DNA of 64,000 nucleotides from Prevotella sp. (GTDB lineage Bacteria; Bacteroidota; Bacteroidia; Bacteroidales; Bacteroidaceae): NCBI GenBank assembly GCA_017538105.1, contig JAFYJN010000041.1, positions 62,001 to 126,000 of the forward strand, read 5' to 3'. Shown piece by piece: positions 25,923 to 35,103 of this stretch (position 1 is its first letter; each line of letters starts with the position of its first letter). The notes under the pieces were generated by a model. It saw only the letters and a program-made list of their open reading frames with translations, ran no database searches and was not told where the DNA came from. The position numbers and the translations under genes were made by a program.

Positions 25923-27368
25923 TTAGCTCATAAATAGGTAACTCAGGAAATTGGCTACGATGGTGCTCACAAAGACGGCAATCAGACCCGGTATCATAAA
26001 CGAGTGGTTGAACACGTATTTGCCAATCTTCGTGGTGCCCGAACGGTCCATATTCACCGTGGCGATGTCGGTGGGGTAGTTAGGTATCACGAAATAGCCG
26101 TAAGCGCACGGCAGGATGCCCAGCAATACCCATCCAGGGATGTCGAGAGCATAGGCCACGGGCAAGAGTGCTACGATGACCGCTCCCTGCGAGTTAATGA
26201 GCACAGAGAAGATGAAGAACATGATGGCGATGGTCCATTTGTGATGCTCCACCATCGTTCCCAACAGGTTCTCGATGTCGGTCATGTGGGCGGCAAAGAA
26301 CGTGTTTGCCAACCAGGCGATGCCATAGATGGCCACCACGGCAATCATACCCGACTGCCATACGTTGTCGGCCACGGCGGTCTTCGGTTTTGCACCGCAG
26401 ATGATAATCATCAGTGCTGCCGTGGCGATGAGGATAATCTGAATGACCAGGTACATCTTGATGGTCACCGGCACTTTCGCCGTCACACCGGCCATGACGA
26501 TGCCCGCCTCAGCCAGACTGCTTGGACTGACGGTCTTGCCGGTAGGCAGCATCACATCCTTCGCCCCGTCGACCGCTACCACCTGCTCCCATGACGGCAG
26601 AATCTGGTGGAAGATAGCCAGCAGAGCAATGAGTACGATAGCCCCGACAAAGATACTGACGGCAATCTTCGCCTTCTTGTCGATTTTCTTGTCGAGAACG
26701 GTCATGGTGCTGCCGTAGATGAGCTCGCGCTGCTCAGGGTCGGCGATGCGGGCCTGGAACTCAGGATCTTTGTCGAGGTCGAGGCCGCGACGACTGCTCC
26801 ATGCCGCGGCCATGATGACACCGATCAGACAGGCGGGCAGGGTGATGGATATAATCTGGAGTATCGACACATGGTAGCCGTTGAGTGCCGAGATAGTGGA
26901 GAACGCCACCACGGCGGCAGAGATAGGTGAGCACACGATGGCAATCATCGCCGCCACACTGGCCACGGCACATGGCCGTTCCGGGCGTATGCCTTTCTTG
27001 ATGGCCACATCGGTGATGATGGGCATGAGGGTGTACATCACATGACCTGTTCCCATGAGCACGGTTAGGAAGAAGGTGCACAAAGGGGCGTAGAACGTGA
27101 TGCGCCCGGGGTGTTTGCGCAACAGTTTCTCAGCAATCTGTATGAGCCAGTCCATGCCACCCGAGGCTTGCAGGATGCCAGCGCAGGTGACGGCGGCCAC
27201 GATGATATAGATGATATCGGTAGGTGGGGTGCCGGGTTTCAGACCGTGGTCGAACACGAGGATAGCCAGACCAAGACCGGCAATGGCTCCCAACGCCAGA
27301 CTGCCAAACTTCGAACCGAGGTAGAGGCAGAGCAGTACTACCAGTAATTCTATGATGGTAATCAACAT
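25923..27368 (-). CDS. Anaerobic C4-dicarboxylate transporter (Dcu family), copy 2
   Basis: A 481-residue inner-membrane carrier of the DcuA/DcuB family, exchanging or taking up fumarate, malate, aspartate and succinate under anaerobic conditions. Motifs include GSLALGAIAGLGLA, PPTDIIYIIVAAVTCAGIL, GTGHVMYTLMPII and GIRPERPCAVASVA. It is about half identical by eye to the gene just upstream (27388-28833) and has the same length, so the pair arose by tandem duplication. The gap is 19 bases, indicating one transcript. DcuA versus DcuB cannot be decided here. Confidence 0.92.
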   Translation of the reverse strand: MLITIIELLVVLLCLYLGSKFGSLALGAIAGLGLAILVFDHGLKPGTPPTDIIYIIVAAVTCAGILQASGGMDWLIQIAEKLLRKHPGRITFYAPLCTFFLTVLMGTGHVMYTLMPIITDVAIKKGIRPERPCAVASVAAMIAIVCSPISAAVVAFSTISALNGYHVSILQIISITLPACLIGVIMAAAWSSRRGLDLDKDPEFQARIADPEQRELIYGSTMTVLDKKIDKKAKIAVSIFVGAIVLIALLAIFHQILPSWEQVVAVDGAKDVMLPTGKTVSPSSLAEAGIVMAGVTAKVPVTIKMYLVIQIILIATAALMIIICGAKPKTAVADNVWQSGMIAVVAIYGIAWLANTFFAAHMTDIENLLGTMVEHHKWTIAIMFFIFSVLINSQGAVIVALLPVAYALDIPGWVLLGILPCAYGYFVIPNYPTDIATVNMDRSGTTKIGKYVFNHSFMIPGLIAVFVSTIVANFLSYLFMS

Positions 27369-27387
27369 AATCGTCTGTGTTTAGGGG

Positions 27388-28833
27388 TTAGAAAAAGAGC
27401 ATTGACAGTCCGTAAGCTACCAGCGTGGCCACGACGGTGTGTACCAGTCCCGGCATCATGAACGAGTGGTTCAGCAGGTATTTGCCGATTTTCGTCGTTC
27501 CGCTGCGGTCAAAGTTCACCGTGGCGATGTCGCTGGGGTAGTTGGGAATGAAGAAGTAACCATACACAGAGGGAAGCACACCGAGTAACACTGGACCGGG
27601 TATGCCGAGTGAATAGGCGAGGGGAAGCATCGAGACGACCACCGCGCCCTGGGAGTTGATGAGCACCGAGACGAGGAAGAAGACGAAGGCGATGGACCAG
27701 TTGTATTTGGCCACGATGTCGCCGAGCATCGCCTGCATCTCATTTGTATAGTTGGAGAAATAGGTGTCCGCCAGCCAGGCGATGCCGAAGATGGCCACCA
27801 CAGCCACCATACCCGACTGCCACACGGCACCTTTCACCGCTTTCACCGGCGATGCCTTGCAGAACAGGATCATGATGGCAGCCGCGCTGATCATCACTAT
27901 CTGAATGACCACATTCATCTTCAGCTGGACCGTTCCCATCTCGGTGATGCCGGGGATGAGCACCTTGGCCTTGGCGAGGGCCGCTGCACTGGCCACCGTG
28001 CCGTCGGCGAAGGTGAAGTCAGGCGCGTCTTTCACCGCCTTGACGGTGGAATAACTAGGCAGGATGTCCTGGAAGATGGCGAAGCACACAATGATGAGCA
28101 GGGCACCGAGAAACACATAGACGGCATTCTTGGCCGACTGCGGTATCTCCTTGTCGAGTGTCGTCGCCGAACCGCCGTAGATATACTCGCGCTGCAAGGG
28201 GTCTTTCAGCTTGGCTTGGAACTCCGGGTCTTTGTCGAGGTCCTTGCCACGGTGGAACGAAACCGTGGCGGCTGCCATCAGGCCGCATAAACAGGCCGGG
28301 AAACTGACCATCAGTACCTGTGGTATCGATATGTCGAAACCATTGGCGTTGGAGATGGTGACGAAAGCTACCACGGCGGCGGCGATGGGTGAGCAGGTGA
28401 TGCCCACCTGTGAGGCGATGGACGCCACGCCACAGGGACGCTCCGGACGGATACCCTTCTTTAGCGAGATGTCGCAGATGATGGGCATGAGGGTGTAGAC
28501 GACATGACCCGTGCCTACCAGCACGGTCAGAAGGAAGGTGCTCAATGGTGCCAGGAACGTGATGCGGTCGGGATGCTTGCGCAACAGTTTCTCGGCAATC
28601 TGTATGAGCCAGTCCATGCCGCCCGACGCTTGCATGATGCCCGCGCAGGTAACGGCTGCGATGATGATGTAGATGACGTCGGTAGGGGGAGAGCCGGGCT
28701 TCATGCAGAAACCGAAGACCAACAGGGCCAGACCGATGCCGGAAATGGCACCCAAGGCCAAACTACCATAACGTGATCCCACCCATAGTGCCAGCAATAC
28801 TATCAGTAGCTGGATAATCATTAGAGCGGTCAT
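27388..28833 (-). CDS. Anaerobic C4-dicarboxylate transporter (Dcu family), copy 1
   Basis: A 481-residue paralogue of the following Dcu gene, with the same blocks (GSLALGAISGIGLALLVF, PPTDVIYIIIAAVTCAGIM, GTGHVVYTLMPIICD, GIRPERPCGVASIA). It is the first gene of the pair. In succinate-forming Bacteroidota such carriers export succinate in exchange for fumarate or malate, so the pair may differ in substrate or direction. No consensus promoter was recognised upstream; the 150-base gap before it contains the terminator of the MFS gene. Confidence 0.92.
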   Translation of the reverse strand: MTALMIIQLLIVLLALWVGSRYGSLALGAISGIGLALLVFGFCMKPGSPPTDVIYIIIAAVTCAGIMQASGGMDWLIQIAEKLLRKHPDRITFLAPLSTFLLTVLVGTGHVVYTLMPIICDISLKKGIRPERPCGVASIASQVGITCSPIAAAVVAFVTISNANGFDISIPQVLMVSFPACLCGLMAAATVSFHRGKDLDKDPEFQAKLKDPLQREYIYGGSATTLDKEIPQSAKNAVYVFLGALLIIVCFAIFQDILPSYSTVKAVKDAPDFTFADGTVASAAALAKAKVLIPGITEMGTVQLKMNVVIQIVMISAAAIMILFCKASPVKAVKGAVWQSGMVAVVAIFGIAWLADTYFSNYTNEMQAMLGDIVAKYNWSIAFVFFLVSVLINSQGAVVVSMLPLAYSLGIPGPVLLGVLPSVYGYFFIPNYPSDIATVNFDRSGTTKIGKYLLNHSFMMPGLVHTVVATLVAYGLSMLFF

Positions 28834-28936
28834 AGATTGTATAGGTTTTTAGGGTTTAAGGTTGAAGGGCTTTTATCGTTACCCTTAATTGTCTTTGTCA
28901 GAGGGGTCGGATTATTCCGAGAGTTTGGTATTCAAC

Positions 28937-28974
28937 AATAAAAGGGTAGGGGGAAAACCCCATACCCTTTTATT
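28937..28974. terminator. Terminator hairpin after the MFS gene
   Basis: AATAAAAGGGTA and TACCCTTTTATT form the outer stem, with inner GGGG/CCCC around AAAA. It starts 10 bases after the MFS gene stop on the minus strand and separates it from the Dcu pair. Confidence 0.85.
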
Positions 28975-28983
28975 GGATTTGCA

Positions 28984-30606
28984 TTATTCCTTGATGTTCG
29001 GCTCTTCGAGACCGATACCTTTCTTCTTGTCAACAACTTTCAGGATGAGACCAAGCACCAAAGCGGCAACACCCAAACAGGCGAGCATCACCAGCGGCCA
29101 TGTGTAGTTCAGGGCCGTCGGATCTTCCACGCCAGGATTGGTGTCCTCCAACACCTTGCCGATGAGCAACGGGAAGAGCCACAAACCGATGTTTTGAATC
29201 CAGAAAATCAAGGCATAGGCGGAACCGATGATTTTCGCGTCGACCAATTTGGGAACGCTGGGCCACAACGAGGCGGGCACCAACGAGAACGATGAGCCGA
29301 GCACGAGGATGGTGAGGTAGGCGATGACGATGCCCCCCACGGTACTGCCCTTGAACATTGGCAGGATGAAGGCGAACGTCAGGTGACAGCCGATGAGCAA
29401 CAGTGAACCGAGTACCAGCATCGTGGCAGCCTTGCCCTTATGGTCGACATAACTGCCCAGGATGGGCGTGATGCCCATGGCCAACAGTGGGAACACGGCG
29501 AAGATAGCCTCAGCCGACTGGCGCCTATAGCCCATGTAGCAATAAACTATTAGGGTGATGACAGATATGCCGAGTAAGCCATATTTCAAGCCTTTCTTCT
29601 TCTGGAAATTGCTGGCGAAAGCTGTCGCTGCCACCACGAGCATGATGATGAACTGCACGATGGTCACCGATTGACTGGCCCAGAATGAGCCTTCCGCCGG
29701 CGGTGTCAGCGTGAGGTTGCACTGCAGCATGTTCACGGCATATTTCTGGAAGGGGAAGATGGCGGAGTAATACAGTACGCAGAGGAGGGCCACCAACCAG
29801 AATCCGCTCGAAGTGAGAATCTGTCCCAGGTCGCTGATTTTGAACGGGTCGTCTTTCTCTTCTGCCTCACCAGTCTGTGAGTCAAGTTTCTTGTCCATGA
29901 AGAAATAAACGATGAACATAATCAGTGCAATCATCAATAGCACCACGCCGAAGGCCACCGAACGGCTTACGCTGACATGACCACCCAACTTGGCGAAGAA
30001 CGGGGAGAAAATCATGCAGGTGGCGACACCCAGACGGGCCAACGCCATCTCCGAACCCATGGCCAACGCCATCTCGCGACCTTTGAACCACTTCACGATA
30101 CCACGACTGACGGTGATGCCTGCCATCTCGCAGCCGCAACCGAAAATCATGAAGCCACAGGCGGCGAATTTGGCGGAAGCGGGCATGCCCTCATAGAACG
30201 GACTCACTCCCAGCTCATCGAACCCCGGTATGTAATTGAGGTTGTCGGTAAACCACTGCTCCAGACCGCTGCCAGCGAACGAGTCGGTCACGGCGTACCA
30301 TTTGATGATGGCACCGATGAGCATCACCGCTCCGGAGAGCACGGCGGTGAACCTGACGCCCATCTTGTCGAGAATGATGCCGGCGAAGATGAGGAAGAAC
30401 ACGAAAACGTTGAGGAACACCTCCGAGCCTTGCATCGTCCCGAAGGCGGCGGAGTCCCAACCACGGGTCTCTTGCATCAGGTCCTTGATGGGCGAGAGAA
30501 TGTCCATGAAAATGTAGCTGCAGAACATGGCCAAAGCCAAGAGCAACAGCGCGGTCCACCGCATACCGGCGGAGTCACGCAAGGTTTTCTTTACAGTTTC
30601 TGTCAT
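28984..30606 (-). CDS. MFS transporter, substrate unknown
   Basis: A 540-residue major facilitator with 12 or more membrane helices. The loop LDKMGVRFTAVLSG after helix 2 is a clear version of the MFS motif A. A cytoplasmic loop near residues 240-260 (SQTGEAEEKDDPFKIS) separates the two halves, and a longer periplasmic segment is at about 110-150. The substrate cannot be inferred. It lies downstream of the S9 peptidase on the same strand with an 81-base gap that contains short repeats. Confidence 0.85.
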   Translation of the reverse strand: MTETVKKTLRDSAGMRWTALLLLALAMFCSYIFMDILSPIKDLMQETRGWDSAAFGTMQGSEVFLNVFVFFLIFAGIILDKMGVRFTAVLSGAVMLIGAIIKWYAVTDSFAGSGLEQWFTDNLNYIPGFDELGVSPFYEGMPASAKFAACGFMIFGCGCEMAGITVSRGIVKWFKGREMALAMGSEMALARLGVATCMIFSPFFAKLGGHVSVSRSVAFGVVLLMIALIMFIVYFFMDKKLDSQTGEAEEKDDPFKISDLGQILTSSGFWLVALLCVLYYSAIFPFQKYAVNMLQCNLTLTPPAEGSFWASQSVTIVQFIIMLVVAATAFASNFQKKKGLKYGLLGISVITLIVYCYMGYRRQSAEAIFAVFPLLAMGITPILGSYVDHKGKAATMLVLGSLLLIGCHLTFAFILPMFKGSTVGGIVIAYLTILVLGSSFSLVPASLWPSVPKLVDAKIIGSAYALIFWIQNIGLWLFPLLIGKVLEDTNPGVEDPTALNYTWPLVMLACLGVAALVLGLILKVVDKKKGIGLEEPNIKE

Positions 30607-30644
30607 TATTTGGTTTATTTATGGTTTCAATAAAAAAGTTCTGG

Positions 30645-30687
30645 TTTTATTACCTTTTTGCCCTTTTACCTTTTTACCCTTTTACCC
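30645..30687. repeat. Degenerate TTTTACC repeat after the S9 peptidase
   Basis: On the plus strand TACCTTTTTGCCC, TTTTACCTTTTTACCC and TTTTACCC recur at about 10-base steps up to the stop codon at 30688. The inverse words (GGTAAAAAGG type) also occur at 3445-3480. Confidence 0.6.
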
Positions 30688-32853
30688 TTATTTCAGCCAC
30701 CGGTCGAGCCAGTTGAAATAGGAGCGCTGCCAGAGGATACCATTTTGGGGTTTCAGCACCCAGTGGTTTTCGTCGGGGAAGATGAGCAGTTGTGCTTCGA
30801 TGCCGCGCAGACGGGCTGAGTTGAAGGCTCCCATGCCCTGGTTGGCATTGATGCGGTAGTCTTTCTCACCATGGATGCACAGGATGGGCGTGTCCCACAG
30901 GTCCACGAAACGGTGGGGTGAGTTGTCGTAGGTCTTGCGTGCGTTGGCCGTCTGGTCTTTGTTCCAATAGGCGTCGTCGTACTCCCAGTTGGAGAACCAC
31001 ACCTCCTCTGTGTCGGTATACATCGACTCGAGGTTGAAGGCTCCGTCGTGAGCGATGAAACACTTGAATCGCTTGTCGTGGTGTCCGGCCAGATAATAGA
31101 CGGAGAATCCACCGAATGAGGCTCCCACGGCACCCAATTTTTCCTTATCGACATACGGGAGATTGGCGGCGGCATCATCGATGGCCGTCAAGTAGTCGCT
31201 CATGCACTGTCCCGTCCAATCACCGCTGATCTCTTCGCACCACTCACTGCCGAAGCCGGGCAGACCGTGGCGGTTGGGGGCGATGATGACATAGCCGTGC
31301 GAAGCCATAATCATAAAGTTCCAACGGTAGCTCCAGAACTGGCTGACAGGGCTTTGAGGACCGCCTTCGCAGAAGAGCAGGGTGGGGTATTTTTTTGATG
31401 CGTCGAAATGGGGAGGAAGAATAATCCAGTAGAGCATGTCCTTGCCGTCGGTGGTTTTCACCCAACGCTGGTCGATACCAATGTCGGCCAATTGGTCGAA
31501 GATATGCTTGTTCTCGGTGGTTATTTGTTGCACCTTCGTTTTCTTCGGGTCTTTGCCCGGTGTGATGACATACAGGTCGGCACTGGCCTTGTAGCTGTGA
31601 CGTTCGGCGAGGATGCGCTTGCCGTCGTTCAGCATCTGCAACGAGCCGAAGTCGGCCCAGTCGTCGGTCAACTGTTTTACTTCACCTTTCCAGGTGACGG
31701 AATAGAGGTTCTCTGTGGCATGCCATACACCGATGAAATAAATCAGGGCGTCTTTGTTGTCGGACCACGCAAATTCATCGACATTGGAGTCGAAAGATTC
31801 GGTAAGGTAGCGTTTCTCACCAGTGGCTATTTCGTATATGCACAGTCGGTTGCGGTCGCTCTCATAGCCGTCGCGTGCCATGGAAAGCCATGCGATGTAT
31901 TTGCCGTCGGGCGAGAATTGGGGGTTGGTGTCGTAGCCGGGATTGTTCTTCAAGTTTCCGGGGGCGTTCACCGCTTGGTCTTTCATCGTCTTCGTCGGGT
32001 CAACGGCAGGTGCTACATAACCAGCGGGTTTGCACAGATTCTTGGTGGTGCCACTGGCCACGTCGTAGAGGAAGATGTCGGAATCGGTGGAGATGGCGTA
32101 AGCCACCCCCTCTTTCTTGCGACAGGTGTAAGCAATCTGTTTCGAGTCGGTGCTCCAGTCCAACTGTTCGATGCCTCCAAAGGGAGCCAGCGGACATTCA
32201 TAAGGCTCACCCTCGAGGATGTCTTTTCCGGCATTGATGCCGTTAGCCGTCACTTCAGCCACGAAGGGATGGGTGATGCTTTCCACATAATGGTCCCAGT
32301 GACGGTAGTTCAAGTCGGTGACCAGACGGCCTGTGGCTTTGGGCAGGTCATCGGGGTTGGCTTGTATGCTCCCATGGTAATCAATGGACTTGAGCAGGAT
32401 AACCTTCGTGCCGTCGGGTGAGAATTTGAACCCTTCAATATCGAGTTCATCGTGTGTGAGCTGCCGCCTGTCGCTGCCGTCCACTTTCATTGACCACAAC
32501 TGTCCACCAGTGAGGAAAGCCACGCGCTGTCCACCATCAATCCATGCGGGGTCGGTCTCGTTTTTCGCGCTGGTGGTCAGTCGTCGGTTGTTCTGTCCGT
32601 CGGCATCCATCATATATATTACATGGTGGCTCTTGTTCTCCTTCACACTATAGTAAGCCACGGTGTAGACAACGCGACTGCCATCGGGTGCTGCCTGATA
32701 GGCGCCGATGCGCCCCATGGCCCACAGTGCTTCGGGGGTCATCAGGTCACTCGACAGCGTGATATGGTTCTTTCCGATGTTCACTTCTTGGGCTTGTGTT
32801 TGCAAAGTACCGCAGAGTGCCAGCAGCATTGCGGCGAAAATGGTTTTCTTCAT
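30688..32853 (-). CDS. Secreted S9 family peptidase (DPP5-like)
   Basis: A 721-residue serine peptidase with signal peptide (1-21). An N-terminal beta-propeller (about 45-430) with repeated SPDG-type blades (FSPDGTKVIL, FSPDGKYIAWLS) is followed by an alpha/beta-hydrolase domain with the nucleophile in GASFGGFS, Asp in HGEKDYR and His in DENHW. This matches dipeptidyl peptidase 5, which removes dipeptides ending in Ala or hydrophobic residues in P. gingivalis. Location is probably periplasmic. With the POT carrier it fits peptide feeding. Decamer repeats flank it on both sides. Confidence 0.9.
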   Translation of the reverse strand: MKKTIFAAMLLALCGTLQTQAQEVNIGKNHITLSSDLMTPEALWAMGRIGAYQAAPDGSRVVYTVAYYSVKENKSHHVIYMMDADGQNNRRLTTSAKNETDPAWIDGGQRVAFLTGGQLWSMKVDGSDRRQLTHDELDIEGFKFSPDGTKVILLKSIDYHGSIQANPDDLPKATGRLVTDLNYRHWDHYVESITHPFVAEVTANGINAGKDILEGEPYECPLAPFGGIEQLDWSTDSKQIAYTCRKKEGVAYAISTDSDIFLYDVASGTTKNLCKPAGYVAPAVDPTKTMKDQAVNAPGNLKNNPGYDTNPQFSPDGKYIAWLSMARDGYESDRNRLCIYEIATGEKRYLTESFDSNVDEFAWSDNKDALIYFIGVWHATENLYSVTWKGEVKQLTDDWADFGSLQMLNDGKRILAERHSYKASADLYVITPGKDPKKTKVQQITTENKHIFDQLADIGIDQRWVKTTDGKDMLYWIILPPHFDASKKYPTLLFCEGGPQSPVSQFWSYRWNFMIMASHGYVIIAPNRHGLPGFGSEWCEEISGDWTGQCMSDYLTAIDDAAANLPYVDKEKLGAVGASFGGFSVYYLAGHHDKRFKCFIAHDGAFNLESMYTDTEEVWFSNWEYDDAYWNKDQTANARKTYDNSPHRFVDLWDTPILCIHGEKDYRINANQGMGAFNSARLRGIEAQLLIFPDENHWVLKPQNGILWQRSYFNWLDRWLK

Positions 32854-32871
32854 GGTGGTTATTGTTAACTA

Positions 32872-32934
32872 GGTATTTCTAGGTGTATCTAGGCTATCCT
32901 AGGCGTTTCTAGGTCATCCTAGGCTATCCTAGTT
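32872..32934. repeat. CTAGG decamer repeat after yidC
   Basis: Six consecutive 10-base units begin with CTAGG (CTAGGTATTT, CTAGGTGTAT, CTAGGCTATC, CTAGGCGTTT, CTAGGTCATC, CTAGGCTATC), then CTAG. The array ends 5 bases before the yidC stop codon. The period is exactly 10, one helical turn, and CTAG is generally a rare word. Confidence 0.8.
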
Positions 32935-32938
32935 TTTT

Positions 32939-34837
32939 TTATTTTCCTCCTCTTTTGCGGCGTTCCAGCTCTTCGCGGCGGCGCTGCATCTCCTGTTGTT
33001 GCTTCTGCATCGCCTCGAGGCGAGCGGCCAGGCCACCCGTCTTTTTCTGCGGGTTCTTCTTGCGCTCTTGGTAGTTGGCTTCAAGGATGGCCAGCAACTT
33101 GGCGTCGTTGGTTGTCTTGCGCAGTGTCCACATGATGGCGGCGCTGAAGAAGAGCGAGATGAAATAGTAGAAATTCAAGCCAGAACTATAGTCGTTGAAG
33201 ATGAAGAAGAACATCACGGGCATGAGGAACATCATCCATTGCATCATCTTCATCTGTTGGGCTTGGTTGCCCACCATCTGGTCACGCTGTTGGCGCATTG
33301 TCATCCACGAGTAGAGCAGGTTCGACACACAGAACAGGATACATGTCAACGACAAGTGGTCGCCAATGAGCCATACGTTCTTGCCCCATTCGATGATGGG
33401 ATCATAAGTTGACAGGTCGTCAATCCACAGGAAACTCTCGCCACGCAGTTGAATGGCGTTGGGCACGAAGTTGAACATGGCAATCCAGATAGGCATCTGT
33501 ATAAGCATGGGAAGACATCCGCTCAACGGACTCACGCCATACTGCGAATACAACTGCATCATGGCCTGCTGTTTCTGCATCTGATCTTCAGGCTTGTCGT
33601 ATTGCTTCGTCGCCTCTTCGAGTTTGGGCTTGAGCACACGCATCTTGGCACTGCTCATGTAGCTCTTCTTCACCAACGGGTAGGTGATGACTTTGAGGAT
33701 GAGCGTGATGATGATGAGCACGATGCCCATGTTGATTTTCAGGCCGGTGAGCCAGTCGAAGACATAAAGTGTGAACCATCGGTTGATGACACGGAACAGC
33801 GGCCATCCTAAGTACACCAGGCGCTCCATCTTCAGGTCCTTGCCGAAGGTGCTCTGCTCCTCCACGTCCTGAAGCAGACGGAAGTCGTTGGGCCCGTAGT
33901 AGAACTCCAGCTCGGTGGCGTTGGCTCCTGAGGGGTCGAATGATGTTTCCACCAAGGCGCGGTACTGTTTCAGGTATCCGCTTCCTTTCTGTTGGGGTAT
34001 GCTGGTGAGACTGGCATTCGTGAAGTCGGTCTTGGCAATCATCATTGCGCTGAAGAACTGGTTTTTGAAAGCCACCCAGTCGAGGGTCTCCTCTATTTTC
34101 TCGTCAACCTTCTCCTGTGTTTCGCTCAAGTAGTCGGTGCCGCTGTCTTTCTCTTTATAAGTGAGTGTTGCATAGCGGTTTTCGAACGAGAAACCTTTCT
34201 CCTGCTGTCGGCACTTGTCTTCCCACAGGATGTTCAACTTCGTGGTGTTGGTGGGGAACAGCCCCTCCATGCCCAAGGTACGCAGACTGAAATGCAGAAG
34301 ATAATTCTTGTCCAATCGATAGTGTATCTCCAACTGCTTTCCCTGTCCGGCGTCGGCGGTGAGCGTCAGTGTGCTGTCAGTGTACTCCGAAGGGGTGAAA
34401 AAAAGGTCGGCGGTGTTGATGTTCATCTCCTTGCCGTCCATGCGGTAAGCCAGTCGCTGCTCCTTCTCGTCGAATAACGTCACATCGGGATTGCCCTCAC
34501 GGTCTTTGAAACCCTTGACAACAGCTTTCGTCACGGTGCCACCTTGTGTGTTCAGCGTGAGCTCCACCTTGTCGTTTTTCAGTGTCAGTTCTTGTGCGGT
34601 GCCGCTGAGAGCGCTGTGAAAGAGGGCGGTGCTGTCGAGCCGTGCCGAATCTTTGGCCTGTTGCTGTTGCTGCTTCAGTGCCGCTTCGCGCTGTTTCGCC
34701 TGTTCGCGTTGAGCTTTGTCTTTGGCTAACTGTTCCTGCTGGGCTTTCACTTGTTCTTCTGAGGGTTTGTTCCACCAGCTGAAGCCGATGAGCACAACAG
34801 CGATGAGCACAAATCCGATGACGGTGTTCTTATCCAT
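32939..34837 (-). CDS. yidC: Membrane protein insertase YidC
   Basis: A 632-residue insertase that places proteins in the inner membrane with or without SecYEG. TM1 is at residues 5-20, followed by a Gln/Lys-rich helix (25-65), the large periplasmic beta domain (about 75-350), and the conserved five-helix core (about 355-570: YPLVKKSYMSSAKMRVLKPK, GVSPLSGCLPMLIQMPIWIA). The C-terminus after 580 is strongly basic, as in Bacteroidota homologues, and may contact the ribosome. A consensus promoter is at 34926-34956. Confidence 0.96.
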   Translation of the reverse strand: MDKNTVIGFVLIAVVLIGFSWWNKPSEEQVKAQQEQLAKDKAQREQAKQREAALKQQQQQAKDSARLDSTALFHSALSGTAQELTLKNDKVELTLNTQGGTVTKAVVKGFKDREGNPDVTLFDEKEQRLAYRMDGKEMNINTADLFFTPSEYTDSTLTLTADAGQGKQLEIHYRLDKNYLLHFSLRTLGMEGLFPTNTTKLNILWEDKCRQQEKGFSFENRYATLTYKEKDSGTDYLSETQEKVDEKIEETLDWVAFKNQFFSAMMIAKTDFTNASLTSIPQQKGSGYLKQYRALVETSFDPSGANATELEFYYGPNDFRLLQDVEEQSTFGKDLKMERLVYLGWPLFRVINRWFTLYVFDWLTGLKINMGIVLIIITLILKVITYPLVKKSYMSSAKMRVLKPKLEEATKQYDKPEDQMQKQQAMMQLYSQYGVSPLSGCLPMLIQMPIWIAMFNFVPNAIQLRGESFLWIDDLSTYDPIIEWGKNVWLIGDHLSLTCILFCVSNLLYSWMTMRQQRDQMVGNQAQQMKMMQWMMFLMPVMFFFIFNDYSSGLNFYYFISLFFSAAIMWTLRKTTNDAKLLAILEANYQERKKNPQKKTGGLAARLEAMQKQQQEMQRRREELERRKRGGK

Positions 34838-34925
34838 GTGATTTTTTTGATTATTCCTTTTTTATGCTTATGAACCTTTTCTCTGATTATCAGGTTGTTG
34901 GTTCAAATAATAGTTTATCAAAGTG

Positions 34926-34956
34926 CAAATGTACGACTTTTTCGCGTAATGACAAA
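34926..34956 (-). promoter_or_regulatory. Promoter for yidC
   Basis: On the minus strand TACATTTG (34926-34933) and TTTG (34953-34956), spacer 19. The leader is about 80 bases. Confidence 0.7.
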
Positions 34957-35070
34957 AACATTTTGCGCTTTTCTCTATGAACGCCGTAGAACTGCGTCAA
35001 CGCTGTGAAGATTGAAAGAAATCAAGAAGAAAAAGACACAAATGGCAAAGTTCGTTCATTTTATTCATGC

Positions 35071-35078
35071 TAACTTTG
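35071..35078 (+). promoter_or_regulatory. -7 box for the GH43 gene
   Basis: TAACTTTG, 26 bases before the start codon. No clear -33 box at 19-21 bases. Confidence 0.5.
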
Positions 35079-35103
35079 CACCATCAAACCAAATTGAAAC
35101 CTT

